Notes: generated by a model from the letters alone, not told the origin. 64,000 nt of DNA from Novosphingobium sp. IK01 (GCF_033242265.1 NZ_BTFW01000001.1:3183001-3247000), one strand, 5' to 3'; counted from the stretch's first letter, positions 1 to 8,041 are shown. Made by a program: numbers and translations.

Positions 1-1
1 G

Positions 2-166
2 GGCGAGCGTCGTGCCAATTCGGCCAAGGCCTATCTGGTGAGCCTGGGCGTCGATGCTTCGCGCATCAACGTCGTGAGCTATGGCAAGGAACGCCCGATC
101 GCGCTGGGTTCGGATGAAGCCGCATGGGCCCAGAACCGCCGTGCGGTGACCGTGACGGTCCAGTAA
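2..166 (+). CDS. pal: Peptidoglycan-associated lipoprotein Pal, C-terminal fragment (OmpA-like domain)
   Basis: Only the last 54 codons are in the window; the start lies to the left. The visible residues run from [12 protein letters not shown] through VSYGKERP to [12 protein letters not shown], the end of the OmpA/Pal peptidoglycan-binding fold, including the NRR segment before the last strand. Pal is an outer-membrane lipoprotein that binds peptidoglycan and works with TolA/TolB during envelope constriction. The tolB-pal order expected upstream cannot be checked here. A short terminator follows the stop codon. Another OmpA-family protein is possible, but ending right after [10 protein letters not shown] is typical of Pal. 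Confidence 0.85.
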   Translation, partial: GERRANSAKAYLVSLGVDASRINVVSYGKERPIALGSDEAAWAQNRRAVTVTVQ

Positions 167-184
167 GAACGACACGACAGCCTT

Positions 185-208
185 GCGCCCGATACTCTCG
201 GGCGTTTA
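185..208 (+). terminator. Rho-independent terminator after pal
   Basis: A 7-bp GC stem (CGCCCGA / TCGGGCG) with a 5-nt loop is followed by TTT. It starts 20 bases after the pal stop and would end the upstream tol-pal transcript. Confidence 0.6.
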
Positions 209-294
209 TGGGCACAGTGTTTGGGGGCGCGCCGGACGATCGGGAATCGGTCATCCGGGGCGCCCTTGCTCGTGAAGAAGGGCACAGTGCGCCG

Positions 295-828
295 ATGGCA
301 CGGCAGGGACGTTCGACGGACTGGGGTTTTCCACGCTGGCGCGGCTATGGCAGCGCCCGCGAGGCGGCGGCCGTGCGTCTGTGCGACCGCGCCGGGTGCA
401 ACGAGCCGGGCAATTGCCCCGCGCCCAAGTCGCCCAACAGCCCCGACCGCTGGTATTTCTGCGAGAAGCACGCGGCGGAATACAACGCCGGCTGGAACTA
501 TTTCGAGGGCCTCGACAAGGAAGAGGCCGAGCAGCGCGAACAGGCCGAACGGCAGACTTCGTCAGGCTATGGCGCGGCCTCGTGGCAGGCCTGGGCCGGG
601 CCGGGCGATGGCAGCCGCAGCCGCGACGAATTGCGCGCGCTCGAAGCGCTCGGGCTCGACCCTGATGCCGAGTTCGATGCCATCCGCAAGGCGTGGCGCA
701 CCCGCGCCAAGGAAGTTCACCCCGATGTCCGCCCCGGCGACGAGGCCGCAGCGGCGGAATTCCAGAAGCTGCAACTGGCCTATGAAGTGCTTCGCGCCGC
801 GCAGGAGCGGCGCGAGTGGAAGGGCTGA
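295..828 (+). CDS. J-domain (DnaJ-like) protein with Cys-rich N-terminal half
   Basis: A 177-aa protein. The C-terminal third is a J domain with the HPD tripeptide at about 142-144, preceded by a helix-II-like basic stretch (RKAWRTRAKEV), so it should stimulate an Hsp70 (DnaK) partner. The N-terminal half has C30, C35, C41, C56 and H59, which looks like a small zinc site but is unproven. The chosen ATG gives MARQGRSTDWGF; the frame stays open upstream to 124, but that extension lacks family character. The 3' end converges with cca, 23 bases away. The specific client is unknown. Confidence 0.75.
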   Translation: MARQGRSTDWGFPRWRGYGSAREAAAVRLCDRAGCNEPGNCPAPKSPNSPDRWYFCEKHAAEYNAGWNYFEGLDKEEAEQREQAERQTSSGYGAASWQAWAGPGDGSRSRDELRALEALGLDPDAEFDAIRKAWRTRAKEVHPDVRPGDEAAAAEFQKLQLAYEVLRAAQERREWKG

Positions 829-851
829 ACGCGCGCGGGAGCTGAAGGGTT

Positions 852-2066
852 TCAGGCCTGCGCCAGAACCGTGTCGAGCAGTTCCATCACCCGCGCCTCG
901 TCGGGGAAGCCTTCGGCAACCCAGCGCGCCTCGACCGCGCGCAAGGTGCGCGCCACGTCCGGCCCTGCGCCGACCCCGCGCGCCACGATCTGCCCGCCCT
1001 TGAGCGGCAGGCGCGGAATGTCCCACCCCGCCAGGTCCGCCGTGGAGCGCCCCGCCAGCAGCAGCCGGTCGAGCGCCTCCTCGCGCCCGAGGGCATAGGC
1101 CAGCGCGCGCGCCGACTGCCCGGCATCGTCGGCCCCGCGCGCGGCGGCGCAGGCCAGTCGCTTGCGCTGGGCCACCGACAGGCGCAGCCGCGCGGCGACC
1201 TGTTCGGCCAGCGGCGGATCGGCGGGAAGCAGGCAGGCCATGCGCCGCAGCGCATCGGGCGCCACCCCTTCGCGCGCTTCGGTGGCGACCAGCGCGGGAA
1301 GGTCGGCCGGGGCGGCCTCGGGCAGGACATCGCCCAGAACGCCCAGCCCGGCCATCGTCGCCAGCGTGGGCGAGGGATCGGGCAGGGCCAGCAGGTTCAT
1401 CAGTTCGCTGGCTATCCGCTCGCGCGAGAGGCCTTTCATCCCCGGCGCCAGCGCCGCGCAGGCGGCCTGCGAGGCTGCGTCGGCAGGCAGCGAGCCGAAC
1501 CGCGCCTGAAAGCGGAAATAGCGCAGGATGCGCAAGTAATCCTCGCGGATGCGCTGTTCGGGATCGCCGATGAAGCGCACCGTGCGCGTTGCCAGATCGG
1601 CCAGCCCGCCGAAATAATCGCTGACAGCGAGGGTGCGGGGATCGGCATAGAGCGCGTTGATGGTGAAATCGCGGCGCGCGGCGTCTTCGCGCCATTCCTG
1701 CGAGAAGGCGACGGTGGCATGGCGGCCATCGGTGGTCACGTCGCGGCGCAGGGTGGTGATCTCGACCGGGCCGCCGGGCAGGACGGCGGTGATCGTGCCA
1801 TGGGCGATGCCGGTGGGCACCTGCTTGATGCCTGCGGCCTCCAGCGCTGCCTGCGTCTGTTCGGGCAGGAGCGTGGTGGCCATGTCGATGTCCTTCACAT
1901 CGAGGCCAAGCAGCGTGTCGCGCACCGCGCCGCCGACATAGCGGCACAGGCCGAGCCCCTCAGGATCGAGCGCGGCGACCAGCGCGGCCAGATCGGCGCG
2001 CGCGGTCCAGGGGGCGGGGGGCAGCGTTTGGGGCATCGGCGTCGGAATGGGCGTTGGCATGGTCAT
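852..2066 (-). CDS. cca: CCA tRNA nucleotidyltransferase (poly(A) polymerase family)
   Basis: A 404-aa class II nucleotidyltransferase that adds or repairs the 3' CCA of tRNAs in the cytoplasm. It shows the GGAVRD motif (residues 45-50) and catalytic Asp pair in KDIDMAT (D59, D61), followed by the template-binding region around ERIASEL. There is no HD domain, so phosphohydrolase activity is not expected. It is the last gene of a four-gene minus-strand run, 10 bases after the Nudix gene, suggesting co-transcription. The N-terminus is Pro/Thr-rich (TPIPTPMP), and an internal ATG could be the true start. Confidence 0.93.
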   Translation of the reverse strand: MTMPTPIPTPMPQTLPPAPWTARADLAALVAALDPEGLGLCRYVGGAVRDTLLGLDVKDIDMATTLLPEQTQAALEAAGIKQVPTGIAHGTITAVLPGGPVEITTLRRDVTTDGRHATVAFSQEWREDAARRDFTINALYADPRTLAVSDYFGGLADLATRTVRFIGDPEQRIREDYLRILRYFRFQARFGSLPADAASQAACAALAPGMKGLSRERIASELMNLLALPDPSPTLATMAGLGVLGDVLPEAAPADLPALVATEAREGVAPDALRRMACLLPADPPLAEQVAARLRLSVAQRKRLACAAARGADDAGQSARALAYALGREEALDRLLLAGRSTADLAGWDIPRLPLKGGQIVARGVGAGPDVARTLRAVEARWVAEGFPDEARVMELLDTVLAQA

Positions 2067-2076
2067 GGCAGGACTG

Positions 2077-2688
2077 TCAGGCGGTTGGCCAGGCGATGCG
2101 CCGGGCGAGATTGGCGATGATGGCGGCGGTGACGCCCCAGATCCGGTGGCCCTGCCAGAGGATCTCGATGGTCTTGCCGCGCTGGCCGTTCCATTCGGCC
2201 GTGATCATGCCATGGCCGCGGCGGTCGAGCAGCAGGCCGAGCGGCGGCTCGAACCACCCGGCGACTTCCGCCGGATTGGGGCGCAGGGGCAGGCCATCGG
2301 GAACGACGGCAAGGACGGGGGTGATGTCGTAGCCGGTGCCCGTGCGATAGCGGTCGGTCGGCCCGATCACGCGCACGCAGGCCGGGTTGATCCCCAGTTC
2401 CTCGTCCGCCTCGCGCAAGGCGGCTTCCACCGGGGTTTCGCCCGGTTCGATCTTGCCGCCGGGAAAGGCGGCCTGGCCGGGGTGGGCGCGCATGTGGCTG
2501 GGGCGGTGGATCAGCAGCGCGCCCGGCCCGTCGGGGTGGCCGGGGCGGTCGGTCACGGCGATCAGCACGGCGGCCGGGCGCAGGTTCTCGGGCGCCACGA
2601 CGCGCCAGTCGGCCACGAGATCGGGCGCGGGGCCTTCGTGGCCGGCGCGGTGGAGCGCGCTCAGGGTTTCGAACAGGCTGGCGCTCAT
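2077..2688 (-). CDS. Nudix hydrolase, CoA pyrophosphatase type
   Basis: A 203-aa protein with a textbook Nudix box from G78 to I100 (G-x5-E-x7-RE-x-x-EE-x-G-I). Just before it sits the CoA-specific segment LLIHRPSHMRAHPGQAAFPG, which marks CoA/NADH pyrophosphatases of the NudL type. It would hydrolyse CoA or oxidised CoA to 3',5'-ADP and phosphopantetheine. The gene lies 7 bases after the DUF1285 gene and 10 bases before cca, so the group is probably one transcript. Confidence 0.87.
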   Translation of the reverse strand: MSASLFETLSALHRAGHEGPAPDLVADWRVVAPENLRPAAVLIAVTDRPGHPDGPGALLIHRPSHMRAHPGQAAFPGGKIEPGETPVEAALREADEELGINPACVRVIGPTDRYRTGTGYDITPVLAVVPDGLPLRPNPAEVAGWFEPPLGLLLDRRGHGMITAEWNGQRGKTIEILWQGHRIWGVTAAIIANLARRIAWPTA

Positions 2689-2695
2689 GGCGCGC

Positions 2696-3316
2696 TCATG
2701 CGCCGGGGGCTGGCATCAGTGCTGGCACGAGCGGGAAGCGCGCGCCCCGGCTTTCGACCGTCAGGTGGGCAGGATCGGCATCGGGCCCGGCCTTTGCCAG
2801 CGCATGTTCGATCAACTGGGCATAGGTGCTGCGGTTGAGGCGCGCTTCCGTCCCGTGGCGCACGGCGAGGTAGAAGGCGGGCTGGTCGGGTGTACCGGCC
2901 ACGCGCAGGGGGTTTTCCGGGCCGCACAGCACGATGTCGTCGGTGTTGAGGCGGAAGGCCAGCACGGTGCCGCCCTGCGCGGAGCCACTTTGGGTTGGAT
3001 CGGGCCGGGCTTCCATGTCGATGGCGATGAAGGCGGCATCCTCGACCGCGATGGCGAGGCGCTCGTGCGGGGTCACCAGCCAGTGCTGCCCGTTTTCATC
3101 GCGCATCAGCAGCGAGGAAAAGGCGCGGACCATCGCCGGGCGGTTGATCGGCCCGCCCTCGTGCAGCCAGGTGCCATCGGCGCGGATGACCATGTGGCTT
3201 TCGCCGCTGTGCGCGGGCGTCCACTGGTCGAGCGGGGGCAGGCGGCGCTCGTGCGCCAGGGCGGCGATTTCGCTCAGCGAAAGACCGGCGAGTTCGGGGG
3301 GCGGTTCATAAGGCAC
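2696..3316 (-). CDS. DUF1285 domain-containing protein
   Basis: A 206-aa conserved protein of unknown function. The family signature is visible: a start near PYEPPPELAGLSLSEIA, then LPPLDQWTP, GESHMVIRADGTWLHEGGPI and HWLVTP. I chose the GTG at 3316 because it puts PYEPPP directly after the initiator, as in relatives, and lies 23 bases after the preceding acetyltransferase gene. TTG at 3352 is an alternative that would overlap it. No transmembrane or signal segment is seen. It sits in the GNAT-DUF1285-Nudix-cca run. The biochemical role is unknown. Confidence 0.75.
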   Translation of the reverse strand: MPYEPPPELAGLSLSEIAALAHERRLPPLDQWTPAHSGESHMVIRADGTWLHEGGPINRPAMVRAFSSLLMRDENGQHWLVTPHERLAIAVEDAAFIAIDMEARPDPTQSGSAQGGTVLAFRLNTDDIVLCGPENPLRVAGTPDQPAFYLAVRHGTEARLNRSTYAQLIEHALAKAGPDADPAHLTVESRGARFPLVPALMPAPGA

Positions 3317-3339
3317 GCCCCAGCCGATGCCAGACTTGA

Positions 3340-3849
3340 TCAGCCGCGCCAAGGCCCCAGAACGCCCTGTTCGGGCAGGACGGCGGGATTGGCGGTCCGG
3401 CAGAGCAGGCGATGCTGCTCGAAAGGCCCGGGAAGCTGCCATCCGCCGGTGTGGGCGTTGCTGAAGCCGAAGAAGCGTTCGTAGTATTCCGGATCGCCGA
3501 TCAGCACCTGGGGCAGCGGCGCGCGCGGGTCGATCGCGGTCAGGCTGGCGGTCATCAGCGCCTGGCCAAAGCCGCGCCCCTGAAGGCCGGGCATGACCGC
3601 CACCGGGCCGACCATGATCATCGGCACGCGGCGGCCTTCGGGCGTGGTGAGCGCCACTGGCCAGCACTGGATCGTGCCCGCGAGCATCTCGTCATCGTCG
3701 AGCGCGGCGAACGAGAGGGTGGGCAGCCAGTCGAGCCCTTCGCGCAGCCGATAGGCCGTCCGCTGGCGTCGTTCCGGCTCGAACGCGGTGTCGAGCAGGT
3801 CTTCGACCAGTTGCGGGTCGACGTCGGCCAGGGGAATGATGGTGGACAA
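3340..3849 (-). CDS. GNAT family N-acetyltransferase
   Basis: A 169-aa single-domain GNAT protein. The acetyl-CoA pyrophosphate-binding motif A is seen as VMPGLQGRGFGQALM (Q/RxxGxG/A), preceded by the beta-4 strand MIMVGPVAV. The start is a TTG, giving STIIPLADVDPQLVEDLLD, with a weak AAAGG upstream; no in-frame ATG fits better. The acceptor substrate cannot be deduced. It is first in the minus-strand group ending in cca. Confidence 0.8.
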   Translation of the reverse strand: MSTIIPLADVDPQLVEDLLDTAFEPERRQRTAYRLREGLDWLPTLSFAALDDDEMLAGTIQCWPVALTTPEGRRVPMIMVGPVAVMPGLQGRGFGQALMTASLTAIDPRAPLPQVLIGDPEYYERFFGFSNAHTGGWQLPGPFEQHRLLCRTANPAVLPEQGVLGPWRG

Positions 3850-3925
3850 GGGGAAGGGCGCCTTTGCGCGGGGATTCGCGTTCGAGCGCGCGGATAGCGG
3901 CCATGGTCGCGGGCTGCAAGGAATA

Positions 3926-4012
3926 CCCCTCCGTCAGCCCTGCGGATCAAATTCCAGATCCTCCCCATGAAATGGGGAGGGGGACCGCCCGCGCAGCGGG
4001 TGGTGGAGGGGC
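3926..4012. repeat. Composite intergenic palindromic element, copy A
   Basis: Contains CCCCTCCGTCAGCCCTGCGG, a CCTCCCC/GGGGAGG hairpin, and a second palindromic block with core ACCGCCCGCGCAGCGGGTGG ending in GGAGGGGC. Both blocks recur in inverted orientation at 8809-8919. The copy lies downstream of the minus-strand regulator gene, so it may act as transcript-end structure. It resembles REP-type intergenic repeats; no transposase is near. Confidence 0.7.
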
Positions 4013-4014
4013 AA

Positions 4015-5427
4015 TCAACTCTCGCTGAACACAAACGGCACGGCGAGCCTGCGATAGTCATCGGGCAGAATCTCGCGCCCGAGCGGCGGCTGGGTGCGCG
4101 ACAGGCACTGCGCGCGCTGGCACAGGCGGCAGGTCGTGCCCACCGGGGTCGGCTCGGCCGCAATGGCGCGCGCATAGACGAGCCGCTCGGCGTGCTGGGC
4201 GGCGCAGACCAGCGCGAGGGTTCGGCGAATCGGGGGAAGGCCCGGCCCGGCGGGGCTGTCGAACGTGCGCGCAATCGAGAAAAAGCGCTCGCCATGGGGC
4301 ATTTCGAGCCACTGGCAGAGCATTTCGCCGGGCCGCTGCATCGCGCTGTGAAGGCTCCAGAGCGGACAACTGCCGCCCTGAACCGCAAAGGGGAAGCCCG
4401 CCCCGTCCATGCGGCGCACCACATTGCCCGCGTTGTCGACTTCCACCTGAAAGAACGGCACGCCTTCCTGTCCGGGCTTGGCCAGCGTGGCGAGGCGCCG
4501 CGCGACATGGACCCATTCGAGGGCGAACAACCCGGCCAGCGAATCGAGGTCGTAGGCCTGCGCTTCTGCCGCGCGGGCAAAGCGGTCGTAGGGCATCAGG
4601 ATCGCCGCCGCGCCGCGCTCGGCCAGCGCCCGCCGCACGAGCTGGGCCGCCGTCGCGCTGGCAAAGCTTTCGCCGCGCACGATCTGGGCAATCGTCGTGC
4701 GCAGCGAGGTATAGGCCAGATGCAGCCCGATCTGCCACAGCCGCCGCTGGGGGCCGAGGCTTTCGTCGAGCAGCAATTGCTCGTTGTGGCGGTCATAGCG
4801 CGAAAGCGCGCCCATCATCACGCTGGCGGGCATGGCGCGCACCCGCACCCCGCGCGTGCGCAGCCATTCGGCGGGGCGGTCGCTTGTTGCCGGGCCAATC
4901 GCCTCGATCTCGCTGGCCAGCGCCTCGGCCTCGGCTTCCAGCGTGGCGAACCAGTGGCCGCGCGCGGCCAGAAACCGCCGCGCTTCGCCCTGCGGGTCGC
5001 TGGCCGGGGTGGGGGCATGGGCCTCGCGCCCTTCGGCCAGCGCCTGGCTGGCGCGGGCATGGGCACCATGCAGGCGCAGCAAAGCCTCGGTAATGCCCGG
5101 ATAGCTGGTGGCGACATCGGCCACTTCGAGCGCGGGAAGGTCGATTTCGGCAAACAGCGGATCGCGCAGCGCTTCGGCCAGGCGGCGGGCGTGGTCGTCG
5201 CGTTCCTGTGCGGCCAGATCGGCCATGTCGAGCCGGTAGGTCGCGGCCAGCCGCAACAGGAGGTCGGCGGTCAGCGGGCGCTGGTTGCGCTCGATCAGGG
5301 CGATGTAGCTGGGCGAGACGCCCATTTCCTCGGCCATGGCCTGCTGGGTGAGCCCCAGTTCGCGGCGCAGGCGCTTGATGCGCGGGCCGAGGTAAAGCGG
5401 GCGGGACGGGGCAGGAGGACGCGCCAA
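4015..5427 (-). CDS. XRE-family transcriptional regulator, RamB/ScfR-like (HTH + C-terminal short-chain fatty acid regulator domain)
   Basis: A 470-aa regulator. An N-terminal HTH_3 domain (residues ~14-70, KRLRRELGLTQQAMAEEM, SPSYIALIERNQRPL) is followed by an IrrE/ImmA-like middle region and a C-terminal domain with a Cys cluster CRLCQRAQC (C433, C436, C441), as in ScfR/RamB proteins that respond to acetate or propionate metabolism. It is divergent from aceA, the classic RamB target. I chose TTG at 5427 because GGAG stands 8 bases upstream and the product begins ARPP..LYLGPR like relatives. The in-frame ATG at 5490 lies inside the inverted repeat and is unlikely. Control of aceA is inferred from position. 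Confidence 0.8.
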   Translation of the reverse strand: MARPPAPSRPLYLGPRIKRLRRELGLTQQAMAEEMGVSPSYIALIERNQRPLTADLLLRLAATYRLDMADLAAQERDDHARRLAEALRDPLFAEIDLPALEVADVATSYPGITEALLRLHGAHARASQALAEGREAHAPTPASDPQGEARRFLAARGHWFATLEAEAEALASEIEAIGPATSDRPAEWLRTRGVRVRAMPASVMMGALSRYDRHNEQLLLDESLGPQRRLWQIGLHLAYTSLRTTIAQIVRGESFASATAAQLVRRALAERGAAAILMPYDRFARAAEAQAYDLDSLAGLFALEWVHVARRLATLAKPGQEGVPFFQVEVDNAGNVVRRMDGAGFPFAVQGGSCPLWSLHSAMQRPGEMLCQWLEMPHGERFFSIARTFDSPAGPGLPPIRRTLALVCAAQHAERLVYARAIAAEPTPVGTTCRLCQRAQCLSRTQPPLGREILPDDYRRLAVPFVFSES

Positions 5428-5476
5428 GGGAGATGCTCCGAAAGAGTGTGGCGCGGCGATCTTGTCACGCCTGCAC

Positions 5477-5503
5477 AACTTTACAAGCATAACCTGTAAA
5501 GTT
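5477..5503. promoter_or_regulatory. Inverted-repeat operator between RamB-like gene and aceA
   Basis: A perfect inverted repeat, AACTTTACA - 9 nt - TGTAAAGTT. Each half resembles the RamB box I recall from Corynebacterium (AACTTTGCAAA-like). A TTGACA hexamer at 5503-5508 touches its right edge and could be the aceA -35, though no convincing -10 follows. The site is 99 bp upstream of aceA and 50 bp upstream of the TTG start of the regulator, fitting control of both. Confidence 0.65.
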
Positions 5504-5601
5504 TGACAACAAGACCCCGGAGCGCATTCCGCGACTCACCCCGTTTGCCTATTTCCTGTCTCAACGGAACAGACACGAAGTCACCGGAAGGGATAGATGC
5601 C

Positions 5602-7197
5602 ATGACCTACCAGCAAGCCATCACCGAGGCCGACCGCACGATCACCCCCAACACCCACTGGGATGGCATCGCGGCCGAATCGGTGGCCCGCATGCGGCTT
5701 CAGAACCGCTTCCGCACCGGCCTCGACATCGCCCGCTACACCGCCGGGATCATGCGCCGCGACATGGCTGCCTATGACGCCGACCCTGCCAACTACACCC
5801 AGTCGCTGGGTTGCTGGCACGGCTTCATCGGCCAGCAGAAGATGATCTCGATCAAGAAGCACTTCGGCACCACCAAGGGGCGCTACCTGTACCTCTCGGG
5901 CTGGATGGTCGCGGCGCTGCGCAGCGAGTTCGGTCCTCTGCCCGACCAGTCGATGCACGAGAAGACCAGCGTTCCGGCCCTGATCGAAGAACTCTACACG
6001 TTCCTTCGCCAGGCCGACGCCCGCGAACTCAACCAGCTTTTCCGCGACCTCGATGCGGCGCGTGAAGCTGGCGACCAGGTCAAGGCGGCCAAGATCCAGA
6101 GCGAGATCGAAAACCACGAAACCCATGTGGTTCCGATCGTCGCCGACATCGACGCCGGTTTCGGCAACGCCGAAGCGACCTATCTGCTGGCCAAGAAGTT
6201 CATCGAAGCGGGCGCCTGCTGCATCCAGATCGAGAACCAGGTCTCGGACGAAAAGCAGTGCGGCCACCAGGACGGCAAGGTTACCGTTCCGCACGACGAC
6301 TTCCTCGCAAAGATCCGCGCGGTGCGTTACGCCTTCCTCGAACTGGGCGTGGACGATGGCGTGATCGTGGCCCGCACCGACTCGCTCGGCGCTGGCCTGA
6401 CCAAGCAGATCGCCTTCACCCGTGAAGCGGGCGACATCGGCGACCAGTACAACGCCTTCCTCGATTGCGATCCGGTCGATCCGGCTGCGATCGGTCACGG
6501 CGACGTGCTGATCACCCGCGACGGCCAGCTGATGAAGCCCAAGCGCCTGCCTTCGAACCTCTACCAGTTCCGTCCGGGAACCGGCGAGGACCGTTGCGTG
6601 CTCGACTGCATCACCAGCCTCCAGAACGGCGCCGACCTGCTCTGGATCGAAACCGAAAAGCCGCACATCGGCCAGATCGGCGGGATGGTCTCGCGTATCC
6701 GCGAAGTGATCCCGAACGCCAAGCTGGTCTACAACAACTCGCCCAGCTTCAACTGGACGCTCAACTTCCGCCAGCAGGTCTTCGATGCCTGGGCTGCCGC
6801 TGGCAAGGACGTGAGCGCCTATGACCGGGCCCGTCTGATGAGCGTGGACTATGATACGACCGATCTGGCGGCAGAAGCCGACGAACGCATCCGCACCTTC
6901 CAGCGCGATGCCGCCCGTGAAGCCGGTATCTTCCACCACCTGATCACGCTGCCGACCTATCACACGGCCGCGCTCAGCACCGACAACCTCGCCAAGGAAT
7001 ACTTCGGCGAACAGGGCATGCTGGGCTACGTCAAGGGCGTGCAGCGCCAGGAAATCCGTCAGGGCATCGCCTGCGTCAAGCACCAGGCCATGGCCGGGTC
7101 GGACATCGGCGACGACCACAAGGAATACTTCGCTGGCGATGCGGCCCTCAAGGCTGGCGGCGCCGACAACACGATGAACCAGTTCGCCGCTGCCTGA
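5602..7197 (+). CDS. aceA: Isocitrate lyase
   Basis: A 531-aa isocitrate lyase of the long subclass, cleaving isocitrate to succinate and glyoxylate in the glyoxylate shunt. The catalytic loop is EKQCGH at 217-222 (C220), and the Mg-binding Asp segment is VPIVADIDAGFGNAEAT (179-193). The KQCGH form, in place of KKCGH, is typical of this subclass. The ATG at 5602 follows a GGAAGGGA ribosome site; the frame is open further left but without family sequence. Malate synthase is not in the window. The divergent RamB-like regulator and inverted repeat suggest induction on acetate or C2 compounds. Confidence 0.96.
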   Translation: MTYQQAITEADRTITPNTHWDGIAAESVARMRLQNRFRTGLDIARYTAGIMRRDMAAYDADPANYTQSLGCWHGFIGQQKMISIKKHFGTTKGRYLYLSGWMVAALRSEFGPLPDQSMHEKTSVPALIEELYTFLRQADARELNQLFRDLDAAREAGDQVKAAKIQSEIENHETHVVPIVADIDAGFGNAEATYLLAKKFIEAGACCIQIENQVSDEKQCGHQDGKVTVPHDDFLAKIRAVRYAFLELGVDDGVIVARTDSLGAGLTKQIAFTREAGDIGDQYNAFLDCDPVDPAAIGHGDVLITRDGQLMKPKRLPSNLYQFRPGTGEDRCVLDCITSLQNGADLLWIETEKPHIGQIGGMVSRIREVIPNAKLVYNNSPSFNWTLNFRQQVFDAWAAAGKDVSAYDRARLMSVDYDTTDLAAEADERIRTFQRDAAREAGIFHHLITLPTYHTAALSTDNLAKEYFGEQGMLGYVKGVQRQEIRQGIACVKHQAMAGSDIGDDHKEYFAGDAALKAGGADNTMNQFAAA

Positions 7198-7204
7198 TCA
7201 TCCA

Positions 7205-7251
7205 TCACCGATCCGGTTCCGGGACTTCCCGGTACGGGGCCGGATCGGTGA
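7205..7251 (+). terminator. Stem-loop after aceA
   Basis: A perfect 12-bp stem, TCACCGATCCGG / CCGGATCGGTGA, encloses a 23-nt loop that itself contains CCGGGACTTCCCGG. It starts 7 bases after the aceA stop. There is no T-run, so it may act as a 3' stabiliser or Rho-assisted end. Confidence 0.5.
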
Positions 7252-7369
7252 AACGGATCAAGCGATGCGTTCTGTAGGAATACCCGGATAAAACGGCCAA
7301 AGCGTTAATCGCCAGACCATAGGCAAAAACGACGCAAGGCCACCCACAGCCAAGTACAGGAGAAGGACA

Positions 7370-7528
7370 ATGGCTGAACCTGCTCGTGCCCGCGCGGTCC
7401 TTTCGACCGAGGACTTCAAGCTGATCCGTGAGGCGGTGCTGCACTACCTCAAGGAAATCGAGGACAAGCCTGAATCGGTGAAGTTCTCGCACCTCTATCA
7501 CCGCCTCGGGAGCGCCATGGGCCGCTGA
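7370..7528 (+). CDS. Small conserved-looking hypothetical protein (52 aa)
   Basis: A short ORF encoding MAEPARARAVLSTEDFK..., mostly helical and charged, ending HLYHRLGSAMGR. It has a strong ribosome site (CAGGAGAAGGACA before the ATG) and a clear intrinsic terminator 62 bases after the stop, so it is a well-defined transcription unit. I recognise no domain. Similar short proteins occur in sphingomonads by my recollection, but no function is known to me. No membrane or signal segment is present. Confidence 0.65.
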   Translation: MAEPARARAVLSTEDFKLIREAVLHYLKEIEDKPESVKFSHLYHRLGSAMGR

Positions 7529-7590
7529 GCCCGCGCGAATATCCGAAGCGCACTTTGCAAACTGTCGCTTTTCCTGGGGAGGAAAGGCAA

Positions 7591-7631
7591 GGCCCGCCGG
7601 ACGCCATCGCGCCCGGCGGGCCTTCTTTTTT
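7591..7631 (+). terminator. Rho-independent terminator
   Basis: A 10-bp GC stem GGCCCGCCGG / CCGGCGGGCC with a 12-nt loop is followed by TTCTTTTTT. It ends the 52-aa gene transcript. Confidence 0.88.
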
Positions 7632-7855
7632 GGGCCTGTCGGGATGGGGAGGGGCTCAAAAGGGATTCTTGGGCCCCCTTCAGTTTTTCTCGAATGACCA
7701 ATATCAACCAAAAGAGTAGAGATGATGCATCGGCTCCAACCGGTCGCGGCTTTTGATCCAGCCAGCTTGCTCCGCGAGACCAAACGCTAAAGCGCACGAA
7801 AATGAGGCCGCGTGGCCAGGTTCGTGTTCGGCCCTGTGAAAAGGAGAATACGACG
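7632..7855. other. Non-coding gap before a possible small ORF
   Basis: No convincing gene, RNA or repeat is seen between the terminator at 7631 and the ATG at 7856. Part of it is less GC-rich than the surroundings (about 7690-7735) and could hold a promoter for the ORF that follows, but no clear -35/-10 pair is visible. Confidence 0.4.
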
Positions 7856-8041
7856 ATGTCCGTTTCCACCGCGCTTGCCAAGGGCCGTCGCCGCCCTTCC
7901 GCCCTCCGTTCCTCCCGCCCGGCATCCCTCCTCGCTGTCCCGCCGCTGCCGCATCCTTCGTGGCGGCTTCAGGGTGCAGCGCGGCCGGTCGGTGACAAGC
8001 CCCGGTCGGGGGAGGATTTTTTCCGCCGACTGGGGCTTTGA
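7856..8041 (+). CDS. Possible 61-aa basic peptide
   Basis: ATG preceded by AAAAGGAGAATACGACG, an excellent ribosome site. The product MSVSTALAKGRRRPSALRSS... is Arg/Pro-rich with no recognised domain. It stops 52 bases before the glutamine amidotransferase, so it could be a leader peptide or a chance ORF. The strong Shine-Dalgarno is the only real support. Confidence 0.35.
   Translation: MSVSTALAKGRRRPSALRSSRPASLLAVPPLPHPSWRLQGAARPVGDKPRSGEDFFRRLGL

Noticed and set aside
5581..7119. Long open frame on the minus strand opposite aceA (512 codons)
   Set aside because: It is the antisense shadow of a highly biased GC-rich gene; no family sequence, and aceA is certain.
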